NCBI GenBank assembly: GCA_030593665.1
Contig: JAUVGS010000001.1
Location: 1 to 19,595, forward strand
Length of the DNA: 19,595 bases
Origin: Chitinivibrionales bacterium
GTDB taxonomy: Bacteria; Fibrobacterota; Chitinivibrionia; Chitinivibrionales; JANQEN01
Direction of reading: 5' to 3'
Made by a program: the position numbers and the translations under genes
Shown: piece after piece, positions 1 to 8,596 of the stretch
Layout: the number at the start of each line of letters is the position of its first letter
How positions within the stretch are numbered: the first letter of the stretch is position 1
The notes under the pieces: model-generated
Database searches by the model: none
What the model was told of the DNA's origin: nothing
What the model saw: the letters and a program-made list of their open reading frames with translations, nothing else

Positions 1-379
1 CCTGAACCAAAGCCAGGAGAACGGTTCCATATCGAGTAAGCTGTGTTATTTTTTTCCGGCCTTCAGCACCTTCGCGCTGTAATTTGTGAAAGTATGGAAA
101 TACAGTACCGAAGAGTTGTATGATTATTGATGCACTGATATAGGGCATAATACCCAGCGCAAAAATGGTCGCCTTTTTAAAGGCACCACCCACGAACATA
201 ACAAACATTCCCAACAGGTTATTCTGCGATTCCAGATAAAATTCACCGAGCACCTTGGGATCTATACCGGGAGTCGGAATATGGCCACCAATTCTATAGA
301 TAAATATCATAAAAAGGGTAAACCCGATTTTTTTTCGTAACTCCGGAATTTTAAACATGTTAGTAAATGTATCAAGCAC
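1..379 (-). CDS. secY: Preprotein translocase subunit SecY (N-terminal part, runs off window)
   Basis: SecY is the channel subunit of the SecYEG translocon in the inner membrane. The first 126 codons are visible. They show the conserved N-terminus FKIPELRKKI (residues 9-18), a first membrane helix at about residues 19-38, the plug region with GGAFKKATIFALGIMPYI, and the second helix SASIIIQL. The C-terminal two thirds lie outside the window. I start it at GTG 379-377 rather than the internal ATG at 358-356, because GAGGT sits 8 bases before the GTG and the extra residues (MLDTFTN) match the usual SecY N-terminus. That start overlaps the end of rplO by 8 bp, which suggests translational coupling at the distal end of the spc operon. 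The identification is secure; the GTG start is an inference. Confidence 0.95.
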   Translation of the reverse strand, partial: MLDTFTNMFKIPELRKKIGFTLFMIFIYRIGGHIPTPGIDPKVLGEFYLESQNNLLGMFVMFVGGAFKKATIFALGIMPYISASIIIQLFGTVFPYFHKLQREGAEGRKKITQLTRYGTVLLALVQ

Positions 380-827
380 TGGTAACTACCTCGGCCTTTC
401 CTTTTGCTTCTTCTATTTTTTCACGTGCCGTTTTAGAGAAAGCATGTGCTTTAACAGCGAGTCCTTTTGAAAAATCACCGTTTCCTAATATTTTTATCGG
501 TACATCCTTTGAATGAACAAGGCCATTATCATAGAGCCATTGCGCATCAACCTCTTTTGCATCTGATTTAATGTTCTGGATATCACCAACATTTACAATC
601 TGATAATTATTTTTAAAAATATTGGTAAATCCTCTTTTGGGAAGTCTCCGCGTGATAGGTGTCTGACCGCCTTCATAGTAAAGCTTGATGCTTGCCCCTC
701 TTCGAGCTTTTGCACCATTATTACCGCGCCCGCTGGTTGTACCCCAGCCACTGGCATTACCCCGGCCAATACGCTTTGCCTTTTTTCTTGACCCCTTTGC
801 CGGCTTAAGTTCATTCAATGTCAGCAT
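372..827 (-). CDS. rplO: 50S ribosomal protein L15
   Basis: L15 is a late-assembling 23S rRNA-binding protein of the large subunit. The 151-residue product has the typical glycine- and arginine-rich N-terminal extension (KRIGRGNASGWGTTSGRG, about residues 19-36), the GGQTPITRRLPKRGFTN segment and the C-terminal globular domain ending in KAEVVTSA. The length is normal. The ATG start is preceded by AGGAG at 6 bases. It sits between rpmD (9 bp gap) and secY (8 bp overlap), the canonical order in the spc operon. No anomaly seen. Confidence 0.98.
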   Translation of the reverse strand: MLTLNELKPAKGSRKKAKRIGRGNASGWGTTSGRGNNGAKARRGASIKLYYEGGQTPITRRLPKRGFTNIFKNNYQIVNVGDIQNIKSDAKEVDAQWLYDNGLVHSKDVPIKILGNGDFSKGLAVKAHAFSKTAREKIEEAKGKAEVVTSA

Positions 828-836
828 ACTTTTCTC

Positions 837-1019
837 CTAAACCTCTTCTACCTGAACGAGATGTTTCACCGTGTTAATCATGCCCCGAATTGCAGGTGTA
901 TCGTTATGTTCAACGGTATGCCCCAACCTTCGAAGCCCTAATGCCCTGACCGTTCGTTTCTGATTCTCTAAACGACCGATTGCACTACGGATCTGTTTCA
1001 CCTTAAGTTTCTTGGCCAT
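837..1019 (-). CDS. rpmD: 50S ribosomal protein L30
   Basis: L30 is a small 23S rRNA-binding protein of the large subunit. The 60-residue product [15 protein letters not shown]...KHLVQVEEV matches the full bacterial family, including the RALGLRRLG segment. An in-frame upstream ATG would add three residues, but the start at 1019 is better: GAGGT stands 8 bases before it and MAKKLKV is a typical N-terminus. L30 is missing from several bacterial lineages, so its presence is mildly informative about taxonomy. It lies in its usual place between rpsE (26 bp) and rplO (9 bp). Confidence 0.97.
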   Translation of the reverse strand: MAKKLKVKQIRSAIGRLENQKRTVRALGLRRLGHTVEHNDTPAIRGMINTVKHLVQVEEV

Positions 1020-1045
1020 TATGTACAACCTCTATTACAGGCACC

Positions 1046-1543
1046 TTATGAAGATACTTGTCGTAATTGATTAATCTGTTCCCTGTTTTTTAATTTCTTA
1101 AGCCCTTCTACCGTCGCTTTTGCAACATTATGCGAGTTTGTCGTACCAAGGCATTTTGTCAAAATGTTACGAACTCCTGCAACCTCAAGAACGGCCCTTG
1201 CCGGTCCGCCAGCAATAACACCGGTACCGGGTGCTGCCGGTTTAAGCATAATTCTTCCCGCGCCATACCGACCAATAATAGCATGGGGTATCGTCCCCTT
1301 CACCAGGGTTACCCCTATAATATTCTTCTTTGCGTTTTCAACACCTTTTCGAATTGCCTCAGAGACATCGTTCGCTTTTCCCATACCAAGGCCGACCTGA
1401 CCATTGCCATCACCAACGACAACGAGTGCATTAAAACCGAATCGACGACCACCTTTTACTACTTTTGCAACTCGATTAACCGATATTAACCTATCGGTGA
1501 TCAGGTTCTCCTCTTCAGAAACTAAGATTTTTTCATTCGCCAA
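1046..1543 (-). CDS. rpsE: 30S ribosomal protein S5
   Basis: S5 is a 30S protein needed for decoding accuracy and for mRNA unwinding at the entry channel. The 165-residue product has the N-terminal double-stranded RNA-binding domain with [19 protein letters not shown] (about residues 28-46) and the C-terminal S5 domain with [18 protein letters not shown]. The start codon is TTG (1543-1541), with AAAGGGG 8 bases upstream and the canonical N-terminus MANEKI. No ATG alternative exists close by. Spacing to rplR and rpmD is 26 bp on each side. Confidence 0.97.
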   Translation of the reverse strand: MANEKILVSEEENLITDRLISVNRVAKVVKGGRRFGFNALVVVGDGNGQVGLGMGKANDVSEAIRKGVENAKKNIIGVTLVKGTIPHAIIGRYGAGRIMLKPAAPGTGVIAGGPARAVLEVAGVRNILTKCLGTTNSHNVAKATVEGLKKLKNREQINQLRQVSS

Positions 1544-1569
1544 ATTTACTGCCCCTTTCGTGGCAACTG

Positions 1570-1935
1570 TTAAAACTCTAATCCTTTACTGCGAGCCCCT
1601 TCAGCTAATGCTTTTACACGTCCATGATAAGGATATCCTTTACGATCAAACACCACTTTTTTAATACCCTTTTCTGTTGCTTTTTCTGCAATAAGCTCGC
1701 CAATTTTTTTTGAAACGTCCTTTTTCGATCCTTTTTTCGTTTCACTAACCCCTTTACACGCACTGGTAACCTGTACCAGAGACTGACCGGAGCTGTCATC
1801 AACAATCTGGGCCGAGATATGCCGGAGACTGCGACGTATACACAGACGTGGACATTCCGCTGTTCCAACTATCTTTTTCCGTATTCCAAAGGCACGTTTT
1901 TTTCTGTTTATAATTCTTTGTTTAGCTTGATCCAT
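1570..1935 (-). CDS. rplR: 50S ribosomal protein L18
   Basis: L18 binds 5S rRNA together with L5 and anchors it in the central protuberance. The 121-residue product shows [18 protein letters not shown], the HISAQ/VDD core of the family, and the C-terminal [19 protein letters not shown] block (an F/[20 protein letters not shown] signature). The ATG start has GGAG 11 bases upstream. It stands in canonical position between rplF and rpsE. Normal length, no anomaly. Confidence 0.97.
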   Translation of the reverse strand: MDQAKQRIINRKKRAFGIRKKIVGTAECPRLCIRRSLRHISAQIVDDSSGQSLVQVTSACKGVSETKKGSKKDVSKKIGELIAEKATEKGIKKVVFDRKGYPYHGRVKALAEGARSKGLEF

Positions 1936-1965
1936 GATTCTGCATTCTCCACGTAAAACTAAATA

Positions 1966-2511
1966 TTACTTAACGCCTGTTTTTCCAGCCTTACGAATAA
2001 TGTGTTCACCCTGATAGCGAATACCTTTCCCTTTGTAAGGCTCCGGCGGACGTATCTTTCTGATTTCAGCCGCTACCTGTCCTACGATTTGCTTATTTAT
2101 CCCGCTAACCACAACTTTTGCAGGCCCATCGGTTCCCAACGTGACTCCTTCACGGGACATATAAAGAATCTGATGAGAATAACCGGCTGAGATAAGAATA
2201 TTAGTACCTTTCATCTCTGCTTTGTAACCGATACCTTCAATTTCAAGCACTTTCTGAAAACCGGTTGAAACACCGATGACCATATTATTAATAAGTACCC
2301 TGTAGAGTCCCCACAGTGCCCATGACTTTTTATCTTCAGAAACAGGTGTAACGGTGAGTACTTTCTCCTGATCATTTACCGAGACCTTCACTTCACCGGT
2401 CAGTTCCTGTGATAATGAACCTTTCGGCCCTTTTACGGTAATCATAGTATCACGTAACTGTACCTCAACACCATCCGGAAGCTTAACCGATTCTTTACCT
2501 ATACGAGACAA
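1966..2511 (-). CDS. rplF: 50S ribosomal protein L6
   Basis: L6 lies near the factor-binding site of the 50S subunit and contacts helix 97 of 23S rRNA. The 181-residue product has the two tandem L6 domains and ends with the diagnostic RPPEPYKGKGIRYQGE segment (around residues 154-169). The start codon is TTG (2511-2509). GAGGAG lies 8 bases upstream and MSRIGKESV is the standard N-terminus, so TTG is well supported. Canonical neighbours rpsH and rplR, each 30 bp away. Confidence 0.97.
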   Translation of the reverse strand: MSRIGKESVKLPDGVEVQLRDTMITVKGPKGSLSQELTGEVKVSVNDQEKVLTVTPVSEDKKSWALWGLYRVLINNMVIGVSTGFQKVLEIEGIGYKAEMKGTNILISAGYSHQILYMSREGVTLGTDGPAKVVVSGINKQIVGQVAAEIRKIRPPEPYKGKGIRYQGEHIIRKAGKTGVK

Positions 2512-2541
2512 AATGTAAACTCCTCTATTCTTAAAAAAAAT

Positions 2542-2937
2542 CTACCAAACTTTACCAATTATTTCGCCACCCACATTTAATTGCCGACATTCTCTATCAG
2601 TCATTACACCCTTGGAAGTAGAAATAATACTAATCCCCATGCCATTTAACACCTTCGGCATTTCCTTCACATTGGTGTACCGTCTTCTCCCCGGGGTGCT
2701 GACTTTTTCAATACCCTGTATAGCATTTATTAATTCATCATTATATTTCAACAATATTTTAATCTCTCCCTGTAAACCATCATCAATAAAGGCATATTTA
2801 GTAATAAACTTATTCTCAAACAGAATCCGGGTAACTTCTTTCTTCAGGTTGGATGCAGGTATTGTTACCATTTTCTTCTTCGCATGTATAGCGTTGCGTA
2901 TTCGTGTTAACATGTCAGCAACTTGATCAGTCAGCAT
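2542..2937 (-). CDS. rpsH: 30S ribosomal protein S8
   Basis: S8 is a primary 16S rRNA-binding protein of the 30S platform, and in E. coli it is also the translational repressor of the spc operon. The 131-residue product begins MLTDQVADMLTRIRNA and ends with STSKGVMTDRECRQLNVGGE followed by IIGKVW, both strongly conserved. The ATG has AAGGAG 8 bases upstream. Autoregulation of this operon by S8 is known in E. coli; I did not recognise an S8-like binding structure here, so regulation is unassigned. Confidence 0.97.
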   Translation of the reverse strand: MLTDQVADMLTRIRNAIHAKKKMVTIPASNLKKEVTRILFENKFITKYAFIDDGLQGEIKILLKYNDELINAIQGIEKVSTPGRRRYTNVKEMPKVLNGMGISIISTSKGVMTDRECRQLNVGGEIIGKVW

Positions 2938-2973
2938 TCTGTGTTCTCCTTACTCATAAATAATATCGAAACT

Positions 2974-3159
2974 CTACCAACTTGATTTGACGACACCGGG
3001 AATAACTCCTTCGAGCGCCATCTCTCTAAAACAGATTCTGCAAATCCCAAAACGTCTGAGATAGCCGCGTGGTCTTCCGCATCGTCTGCAACGGTTGTAA
3101 ACCCGTGTTTTAAATTTAGGCTTTTTTCGTGACTTCTCTATTAATGCTTTTTTAGCCAA
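2974..3159 (-). CDS. rpsN: 30S ribosomal protein S14, zinc-binding (type Z)
   Basis: S14 helps build the 30S head next to S3, S10 and S19. The 61-residue form is the short zinc type: C24, C27, C40 and C43 form two CxxC pairs (CRRC and CRIC) flanking [10 protein letters not shown]. All four ligands are present, so it should bind zinc, unlike the longer cysteine-less paralogue that some bacteria use under zinc limitation. The start codon is TTG (3159-3157) with GAGGAG 8 bases upstream; MAKKALIEK is the standard N-terminus. The N-terminus also carries a lysine- and arginine-rich tail. Confidence 0.97.
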   Translation of the reverse strand: MAKKALIEKSRKKPKFKTRVYNRCRRCGRPRGYLRRFGICRICFREMALEGVIPGVVKSSW

Positions 3160-3178
3160 ATGATTATCTCCTCGTCAA

Positions 3179-3739
3179 CTATTTCTTAAACGGCATACCT
3201 ATTTCTTCCAGTAAACCACGTGCGCATTCATCATTTTCTGATGTGGTGCAAATACACATGTCTAATCCTATGATACGCGATATTTTATCTCGGTCAATTT
3301 CCATAAATACAATATTTTCAGTAATTCCCATTGAATAATTACCATGGCCATCAAACGATTTTCGTGAAAGCCCTCTAAAATCGCGAATACGTGGAATTGT
3401 TATAGAAACAAGTCTGTCCATGAACTCATACATTCGATTGTGCCGTAACGTAACTTTACAGCCGACTGGCATATCCGCACGCAGTTTAAAATTTGAAATC
3501 GCCTTCTTAGCCTTGGTTATAACCGGCTGCTGTCCGGAAATATTCTTCAGGCACATGACCGCTTCATCAAGCAATTTAGCTTCCTGTATCGCTCTGCCGA
3601 CACCCATATTAAGTACGATTTTTTCCAATCGAGGAATCTGCATTACATTCTTGAAAGCAAATCTCTTCTGCAATGCAGGAACGATCGCCTTTTTATAACG
3701 TTCACGCAGTCTCGGTATATTCGTTGTTTCCTTACTCAA
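3179..3739 (-). CDS. rplE: 50S ribosomal protein L5
   Basis: L5 binds 5S rRNA and forms the intersubunit bridge with S13. The 186-residue product shows RLEKIVLNMGVGRAIQEAK, then RRKSF-type spacing with VSITIPRIRDFRGLSRKSFD, and ends EEIGMPFKK, all family signatures. The start is TTG (3739-3737), preceded by AAGGAG at 8 bases. This TTG overlaps the rplX stop as TTGA, a 4-bp overlap that suggests termination-reinitiation coupling. The upstream ribosome site lies inside rplX. Confidence 0.97.
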   Translation of the reverse strand: MSKETTNIPRLRERYKKAIVPALQKRFAFKNVMQIPRLEKIVLNMGVGRAIQEAKLLDEAVMCLKNISGQQPVITKAKKAISNFKLRADMPVGCKVTLRHNRMYEFMDRLVSITIPRIRDFRGLSRKSFDGHGNYSMGITENIVFMEIDRDKISRIIGLDMCICTTSENDECARGLLEEIGMPFKK

Positions 3740-4053
3740 TCTACCAACTCCTTAGACTTTTTTGAGAATCTCGCTTTTCTTCCATCGTCAAGTTTTTTAA
3801 TACCAAATCGTGTTGGTTTCTCTGTTTTTTCACATACCAGCATAAGATTTGAAAGATGAATGGCTGCTTCTTTTTCGAGAATACCACCCTGCTGATTCTT
3901 TTGATTTGGTTTCGTATGACGTTTTACAATATTTTTACCTTCAACAAGGGCACGTCCTTTACCAGGATATACTCTCAGAATCTTTCCAGACTGTCCCTTA
4001 TGTTCACCCGAAACAATCTGTACCATATCACCTTTTTTCAAACGCAAAGCCAT
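3736..4053 (-). CDS. rplX: 50S ribosomal protein L24
   Basis: L24 is an assembly-initiator protein that binds the 5' end of 23S rRNA. The 105-residue product carries an N-terminal KOW motif (MVQIVSGEHKGQSGKILRV, about residues 10-28), then KNIVKRHTKPNQ and the C-terminal TRFGIKKLDDGRKAR segment. The length is normal. The ATG has AGGAG 9 bases upstream. Its stop TGA overlaps the TTG start of rplE by 4 bp, so the two are probably translated in a coupled way. Confidence 0.97.
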   Translation of the reverse strand: MALRLKKGDMVQIVSGEHKGQSGKILRVYPGKGRALVEGKNIVKRHTKPNQKNQQGGILEKEAAIHLSNLMLVCEKTEKPTRFGIKKLDDGRKARFSKKSKELVD

Positions 4054-4069
4054 GCTCTATCTCTCCTGC

Positions 4070-4438
4070 TTATAATACCTCTGGTGCCAGCGATACGATT
4101 CGCATAAATTTTTTATCACGAAGTTCACGAGCAACAGGCCCGAAAATACGGGTACCAATCGGCTCAAATGATTCATTAATTACTACCGCTGCATTATCAC
4201 TAAAACGGATCAATGTACCGTCTTTTCGACTATATTCCTTTTTCGTTCTCACAACAACCGCTTTGACAACTGATCCCTTCTTCACATTTGAATTCGGGAT
4301 AGCATCTTTTACAGCAACCACAATAACATCACCAACACGTGCATATCGTCTTCGCGTACCACCCAGCACCCGTATACATTGAACTTTTTTCGCGCCTGAG
4401 TTATCAGCAATATTTAATTTAGTTTCTGTCTGTATCAT
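4070..4438 (-). CDS. rplN: 50S ribosomal protein L14
   Basis: L14 sits at the subunit interface of the 50S, contacting 16S rRNA helix 14 and L19. The 122-residue product begins [20 protein letters not shown], has [15 protein letters not shown] and ends with [12 protein letters not shown], the standard family ends. The length of 122 is the usual one. The ATG has GAGG upstream. It is in the canonical place, 35 bp after rpsQ and 16 bp before rplX. No anomaly. Confidence 0.98.
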   Translation of the reverse strand: MIQTETKLNIADNSGAKKVQCIRVLGGTRRRYARVGDVIVVAVKDAIPNSNVKKGSVVKAVVVRTKKEYSRKDGTLIRFSDNAAVVINESFEPIGTRIFGPVARELRDKKFMRIVSLAPEVL

Positions 4439-4473
4439 GTTTTCCTCTGCCTCTATATAAATAATTGCACGTC

Positions 4474-4731
4474 TTATTTTGCTTTCTCAATTACTTCTGT
4501 TAAACGCCACCTCTTTATTTTTGATAACGGTCTTGTTTCCATTATTTTTACCCTGTCACCAATTGCACACTCATTTTTTTCATCATGTGCAAGATATTTC
4601 TTATTATACCTGACAATTTTACCATACTTTGCATGCGCTACCTGACGTTGCACTTTTACTGCGATTGTTTTATCCGCTTTATCACTGACAACAACACCAA
4701 TTCTAGATTTCCGTCTATTTCTTTCAGACAT
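4474..4731 (-). CDS. rpsQ: 30S ribosomal protein S17
   Basis: S17 is a primary 16S rRNA-binding protein with an OB fold. From the ATG at 4731-4729 the product is 85 residues, [20 protein letters not shown]..., with [14 protein letters not shown] and the conserved [20 protein letters not shown] near the C-terminus. A TTG two codons upstream (4737) is possible, but AAAGGA would then directly abut it, whereas it lies 6 bases before the ATG. I therefore prefer the ATG. It lies 19 bp after rpmC and 35 bp before rplN. Confidence 0.96.
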   Translation of the reverse strand: MSERNRRKSRIGVVVSDKADKTIAVKVQRQVAHAKYGKIVRYNKKYLAHDEKNECAIGDRVKIMETRPLSKIKRWRLTEVIEKAK

Positions 4732-4750
4732 CCTCAATCCTTTACCTTAA

Positions 4751-4957
4751 TTATGCACTGGTGACTTTCTCACATGCATGCTCATTGATAATGGTCTTTG
4801 CACGAGCTATATCACGTTTAACAATTCTCATTCGAAGCGGGTTACTCAATTGGCCCATTTTTGCCTGAAACCGCAGATTAAACAGTTCCTCTTCCATCTC
4901 AGACTGTTTTCCCTTTACTTCATCTATTGATAATTCCCTCAATTCACTAGCTTTCAT
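4751..4957 (-). CDS. rpmC: 50S ribosomal protein L29
   Basis: L29 is a small helical-hairpin protein at the peptide exit tunnel and part of the docking site for trigger factor and SRP. From the ATG at 4957 it is 68 residues: MKASELRELSIDEVKGKQSE at the front and LSNPLRMRIVKRDIARAKTI in the second helix, the family hallmark. An upstream in-frame ATG at 4990 would overlap rplP by 14 bp and add an untypical 11-residue extension. The 4957 start has AGGAAG close upstream and the usual N-terminus, so I chose it. Confidence 0.96.
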   Translation of the reverse strand: MKASELRELSIDEVKGKQSEMEEELFNLRFQAKMGQLSNPLRMRIVKRDIARAKTIINEHACEKVTSA

Positions 4958-4976
4958 ACGATACACTTCCTGTTCC

Positions 4977-5381
4977 CTAGACTTGGACAAACTTTGTTGG
5001 TATCGGAAGTTTCTGAGCTGCCAGCCGCATAGCCTCTTTCGCTACATCAGCGCTTACTCCCGACATTTCAAACATCACCGTACCTGGCCGCACCACGGCA
5101 ACCCATCCTTCCGGTGCGCCTTTACCTTTACCCATACGTGACTCTGCAGGATGCTTGGTATACGGTTTATTCGGAAAAATTCTGATCCACACCTTGCCAC
5201 CACGTTTAATAAATCGTGTCATAGCTACACGCGCAGCCTCAATCTGCCTGCTATCAAGCCATGCTGCCTTTACGGCCTGTATACCATATTCACCGAACGA
5301 GAGGGTATTGCATCGTGTTGCCAGTCCCCTTCTTCTGCCACGTTGTGTTTTACGCCATTTTACCCTTTTGGGTGCAAGCAT
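4977..5381 (-). CDS. rplP: 50S ribosomal protein L16
   Basis: L16 organises the A-site tRNA region of the 50S subunit. The 134-residue product starts [20 protein letters not shown], has [20 protein letters not shown] and [20 protein letters not shown], and ends [11 protein letters not shown]. All are strong family signatures. The ATG has AAGGGG 8 bases upstream. It lies in canonical position, 18 bp after rpsC and 19 bp before rpmC. Confidence 0.98.
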   Translation of the reverse strand: MLAPKRVKWRKTQRGRRRGLATRCNTLSFGEYGIQAVKAAWLDSRQIEAARVAMTRFIKRGGKVWIRIFPNKPYTKHPAESRMGKGKGAPEGWVAVVRPGTVMFEMSGVSADVAKEAMRLAAQKLPIPTKFVQV

Positions 5382-5399
5382 CGTCTAATCCCCTTTTTC

Positions 5400-6062
5400 C
5401 TAAATCTCTTTACTTCTCGCAGTTGCATTTTCTTTTGTACTGATTACTTCACCTTTACAAATCCAGACCTTCACGCCAACACACCCATAGGTAGTATGAG
5501 AAGTAGCCGTTGCATAATCAATATCGGCACGTAAGGTATGTAATGGGATTCTTCCTTCCTTATACGTCTCCGCACGCGCTATCTCAGCACCATTAAGACG
5601 GCCACCGATACTGATTTTAATTCCTTCAGCACCCATACGGGTTGCTGTGGATATAGCTTTTTTAATCGCCTTTTTATATGAAACCCTTTTCTGGACCTGC
5701 CGAGCAATGTTATCAGCAACTAATTGTGAGTCCATCTCCGGTTTTTTAACTTCCTTGATATTGATATGAATCTCTTTCTGCGTTAAATGCTGGAGTTCAG
5801 CTTTTAATTTCTCAACTTCTTCACCCTTTTTGCCAATCACAATTCCCGGACGGGAGGTATTTATTGTAACGGTAATCTTCCGTGCGGTGCGGTCGATATT
5901 CAACGTTGATATACCACCATGTTCCAGACGTTTTTTCAGATAGTTCCGTATTAAATGATCTTCATAGAGATAATCAGCAAAATTCTCTCTTGCAAACCAG
6001 TTTGAAATCCAGGTTTTTGTTATCCCTAAACGCAATCCTATCGGATTAACTTTCTGTCCCAA
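5400..6062 (-). CDS. rpsC: 30S ribosomal protein S3
   Basis: S3 forms part of the mRNA entry channel of the 30S and its helicase activity. The 220-residue product begins MGQKVNPIGLRLGITKTW, carries a KH domain with the GKKG loop at residues 77-80 (RPGIVIGKKGEEVEKL), and a C-terminal domain with GRLNGAEIARAETYKEGRIP. The start codon is TTG (6062-6060) with AGGAGG 6 bases before it; MGQKVNP is the canonical N-terminus, so the TTG is firm. It is 12 bp after rplV and 18 bp before rplP. Confidence 0.97.
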   Translation of the reverse strand: MGQKVNPIGLRLGITKTWISNWFARENFADYLYEDHLIRNYLKKRLEHGGISTLNIDRTARKITVTINTSRPGIVIGKKGEEVEKLKAELQHLTQKEIHINIKEVKKPEMDSQLVADNIARQVQKRVSYKKAIKKAISTATRMGAEGIKISIGGRLNGAEIARAETYKEGRIPLHTLRADIDYATATSHTTYGCVGVKVWICKGEVISTKENATARSKEI

Positions 6063-6074
6063 ACCTATCCTCCT

Positions 6075-6416
6075 CTAATTAGACACCGTAACAGAAACAT
6101 GACACACCCGCTTTAATATTCTTCCCGCTCTTCCCTGAGCACGTGCCCGAAACCTTTTTGACACAGGACCTGCATTAACAAAGATTTCCTTTACCCGCAG
6201 TTCGTCAACATCAACAGTTATATCCGTGTTCTTACTCTGCATATTGGCAACCGCAGATTTTATCAGTTTTGAAATATCATCCGCAACACTCTTGCTGATA
6301 CTAAACTCAAGAAGACTCAGTGCATCACCGACCATCTTGCCCCGTATTTCATCTGCCACCAACCGTGCTTTACGCGGGGTTGCTTTTATATATTTAGCTA
6401 TTGCTTGTGCTTCCAC
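6075..6416 (-). CDS. rplV: 50S ribosomal protein L22
   Basis: L22 lines the peptide exit tunnel with its long beta-hairpin. I start it at GTG 6416-6414, giving 113 residues that begin MEAQAIAKYIKATPRKARLV. A TTG two codons upstream (6422) is in frame, but AGGAGG lies only 2 bases from it and 8 bases from the GTG, and the MEAxA N-terminus is typical. The RKARLVADEIRGK block and the C-terminal hairpin KRFRARAQGRAGRILKR are diagnostic. Macrolide contacts fall in this hairpin. It lies 21 bp after rpsS. Confidence 0.95.
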   Translation of the reverse strand: MEAQAIAKYIKATPRKARLVADEIRGKMVGDALSLLEFSISKSVADDISKLIKSAVANMQSKNTDITVDVDELRVKEIFVNAGPVSKRFRARAQGRAGRILKRVCHVSVTVSN

Positions 6417-6437
6417 GTACAATTCCTCCTACATTAT

Positions 6438-6722
6438 CTAGCGCTTTGCCGTCTTATCACTTTTTCCACCACTGTGTCCACGAAATGTTCTCGTCGGTGC
6501 GAATTCACCCAATTTGTGTCCAACCATATTTTCGGAAACGTATACGGGGATAAATCTATTCCCACTATGGACAGAGATCGTCAACCCAACAAACTCGGGA
6601 AGTACTGTCGAACGTCGTGACCATGTTTTAATAACCTTTTTCTGTCCAGACTTGTTCATGTCAGTAACTTTTTTCAACAGATGATCATCAATAAAAGGAC
6701 CTTTTTTTATTGAACGAGCCAT
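6438..6722 (-). CDS. rpsS: 30S ribosomal protein S19
   Basis: S19 sits in the 30S head and contacts the A-site finger region. The 94-residue product begins [19 protein letters not shown] and contains [39 protein letters not shown] and RGHSGG. All are classic family motifs and the length is normal. The ATG is preceded by AAAGGAAAG. It is 25 bp after rplB and 21 bp before rplV. Confidence 0.98.
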   Translation of the reverse strand: MARSIKKGPFIDDHLLKKVTDMNKSGQKKVIKTWSRRSTVLPEFVGLTISVHSGNRFIPVYVSENMVGHKLGEFAPTRTFRGHSGGKSDKTAKR

Positions 6723-6747
6723 GTTCTTTCCTTTATATTACAAGTTG

Positions 6748-7578
6748 TTATTTCTTGCCTCTACGTTTGACGATATATTTATTTGACGCTTTATTTTTCT
6801 TCCTGGTTTTCAATCCCTTTGCCTTTTGCCCCCACGGTGAGACCGGATGTCCGCCACCGGATGTTTTACCTTCTCCACCACCCATAGGATGATCAACCGG
6901 ATTCATCGCAACACCACGGACATGGGGTCGCCTTCCCAGCCAGCGTTTTCTTCCTGCGGATCCGATAACAACGCCCATATGCTCAGAGTTACTAACCTGG
7001 CCGATCGTTGCGTAACAGGTTTCACGAAAATTTCTTACTTCGCCTGAAGGAAGTTTTACCTGCACCATCTTTCCCTCTTTTGCAACAACCTCTGCATATG
7101 ATCCTGCGGTTCTGGCAAGCTGTCCGCCTTTACCTTCACGCATTTCAATGTTATGCACCATAGTGCCGAGAGGAACATTTTTTAGAAGAATGCAATTTCC
7201 TTCAACCGGCTCACAATCCTCGCCGGATAAAATTGTCATACCGACTTTCATATTCTCTGTTGAAAGAATATACCGGCGTTCACCATCTGCATATTTAATT
7301 AATGCGATAGTACAGGTTCTATTAGGATCATACTCAATAGTCTCAACGGTGCCGTTTATACCGTGCTTTCTCCGTTTAAAATCGATAATCCGATAATGCC
7401 GTTTATGACCGCCGCCACGATGCCGAACCATTATCTTACCGGTGTTGTTGCGGCCGCTGCTGCGTTTTTTCGATACCAACAACGGTTTGTACGGTTTATC
7501 AGTTGTCACCTGTTCAAAGGTATTTGTTGTTTTATACCGTAAGGTTGGTGTTGTCGGTGCATATGATTTTATTGCCAT
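6748..7578 (-). CDS. rplB: 50S ribosomal protein L2
   Basis: L2 is a large primary 23S rRNA-binding protein close to the peptidyl transferase centre and required for subunit association. The 276-residue product has the OB-like and SH3-like domains, with [19 protein letters not shown] at about residues 51-69 and the C-terminal [20 protein letters not shown], including the conserved histidine at 230 in NPVDHP. The tail [20 protein letters not shown] is basic, as expected. The ATG follows AAAGAG. Full length, no anomaly. Confidence 0.98.
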   Translation of the reverse strand: MAIKSYAPTTPTLRYKTTNTFEQVTTDKPYKPLLVSKKRSSGRNNTGKIMVRHRGGGHKRHYRIIDFKRRKHGINGTVETIEYDPNRTCTIALIKYADGERRYILSTENMKVGMTILSGEDCEPVEGNCILLKNVPLGTMVHNIEMREGKGGQLARTAGSYAEVVAKEGKMVQVKLPSGEVRNFRETCYATIGQVSNSEHMGVVIGSAGRKRWLGRRPHVRGVAMNPVDHPMGGGEGKTSGGGHPVSPWGQKAKGLKTRKKNKASNKYIVKRRGKK

Positions 7579-7619
7579 AATACTATCTCTTTATTTTCCT
7601 TACCCACATGATATGCGTA

Positions 7620-7907
7620 TTAAACTTCTCCGAATTTATCTATCGATTGTCCCTCTTCCAATGTAATAATAGCCTTTTTCCAGTTTGGACGATAGCCGCT
7701 GAACCGTCCCATTCTCTTCTTCTTTCCTTTTACTACCATAGTATTGACCTTTTCAACGGTAACGTTGAAAAGATGTTCAACTGCCCTTTTAATCTCAGTC
7801 TTATTTGATTTTACCGCCACTTCAAATACATACTTGTTCTGTTCACGAAGCAAGGTATTCTTTTCTGTAATTGAAGGTGATCGTATAATAGAATGATATA
7901 TACTCAC
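7620..7907 (-). CDS. rplW: 50S ribosomal protein L23
   Basis: L23 surrounds the exit tunnel and is the docking point for trigger factor and SRP. The 95-residue product has IRSPSITEKNTLL near the start, then FEVAVKSNKTEIKRAVEHLF and a KKKRMGRFSGYRPNWKKAII loop. The start is GTG (7907-7905), which overlaps the rplD stop as GTGA; GAGGT is 9 bases upstream within rplD. The overlap implies coupled translation with rplD. The 41-bp gap to rplB contains nothing notable. Confidence 0.97.
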   Translation of the reverse strand: MSIYHSIIRSPSITEKNTLLREQNKYVFEVAVKSNKTEIKRAVEHLFNVTVEKVNTMVVKGKKKRMGRFSGYRPNWKKAIITLEEGQSIDKFGEV

Positions 7908-8533
7908 TTTTTAACTACCTCTTTTACTGTTTCAATTAGATTTTCCGAGCTAAAAACAATATTTTCATTACTCAGGACATCATACGTATTAATCTCTTTT
8001 ACCGGCCTGACTTGCATGTTTTTAATATTACGGCCGGATAAAAATATATTCCTGTCACCCTCAGCGATAATTAAAAGATTTTTTTTATTAGAGATAGCCA
8101 TTTCACTCAATAAGGCGTTGACCTGTCTGGTCTTTGGTTCAGCAAGTTCCATCTGCTCAACAACCATTATTTTTTCATCTCTTGCGCGTGATGTTAAAGC
8201 AGAACATAATGCTGCCCGCCTGATTTTCTTCGGGATCGTACTACCGTAATTCCTTGGAACTGCACCAAATGCTTTCCCTCCCCGAACCCAGATTGGAGAA
8301 GTGTTTGAACCGGCACGTGCACGACCTGTCCCCTTCTGCCGAAACGGTTTTGCGCCGCCGCCGCTGACCTCGGTACGTTTCTTGGTCTTTGCAGTTCCCT
8401 GCCGCTGATTATTCAGATAGGCAGTGACTACCGAATGCATCAGTACGTCGTTTATTTCCACATCAAAAACTTCCGATGGCAACTCTAGGGTGCCCTTTTC
8501 TTTTCCTTCTTGCGTGAAAACCTTTGCTTTCAT
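7904..8533 (-). CDS. rplD: 50S ribosomal protein L4
   Basis: L4 lines the exit tunnel with its extended loop and, in E. coli, also represses the S10 operon. The 209-residue product contains the tunnel loop with AKPFRQKGTGRARAGSNTSP (residues about 61-80) and FGAVPRNYGSTIPKKIRRAA, diagnostic of L4, followed by the globular C-terminal domain. The ATG has AGGA 10 bases upstream. Its TGA stop overlaps the GTG start of rplW by 4 bp. Whether L4 autoregulates this operon cannot be read from the sequence. Confidence 0.97.
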   Translation of the reverse strand: MKAKVFTQEGKEKGTLELPSEVFDVEINDVLMHSVVTAYLNNQRQGTAKTKKRTEVSGGGAKPFRQKGTGRARAGSNTSPIWVRGGKAFGAVPRNYGSTIPKKIRRAALCSALTSRARDEKIMVVEQMELAEPKTRQVNALLSEMAISNKKNLLIIAEGDRNIFLSGRNIKNMQVRPVKEINTYDVLSNENIVFSSENLIETVKEVVKK

Positions 8534-8596
8534 GTTTTTATATTCCTATTATGGTATGCCTTGTACCCATATATTATGTACATTAATTAATTGTAT

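Noticed and set aside
3849..4382. A 177-codon plus-strand open frame opposite rplX and rplN
   Set aside because: It lies antisense to two certain ribosomal protein genes, and its translation resembles no known family.
4732..4737. TTG start for rpsQ
   Set aside because: The Shine-Dalgarno AAAGGA would directly abut it, while the ATG two codons on has 6-base spacing.
4958..4990. Longer start for rpmC at ATG 4990
   Set aside because: It would overlap rplP by 14 bp and add an untypical extension; the ATG at 4957 has AGGAAG upstream and the standard L29 N-terminus.
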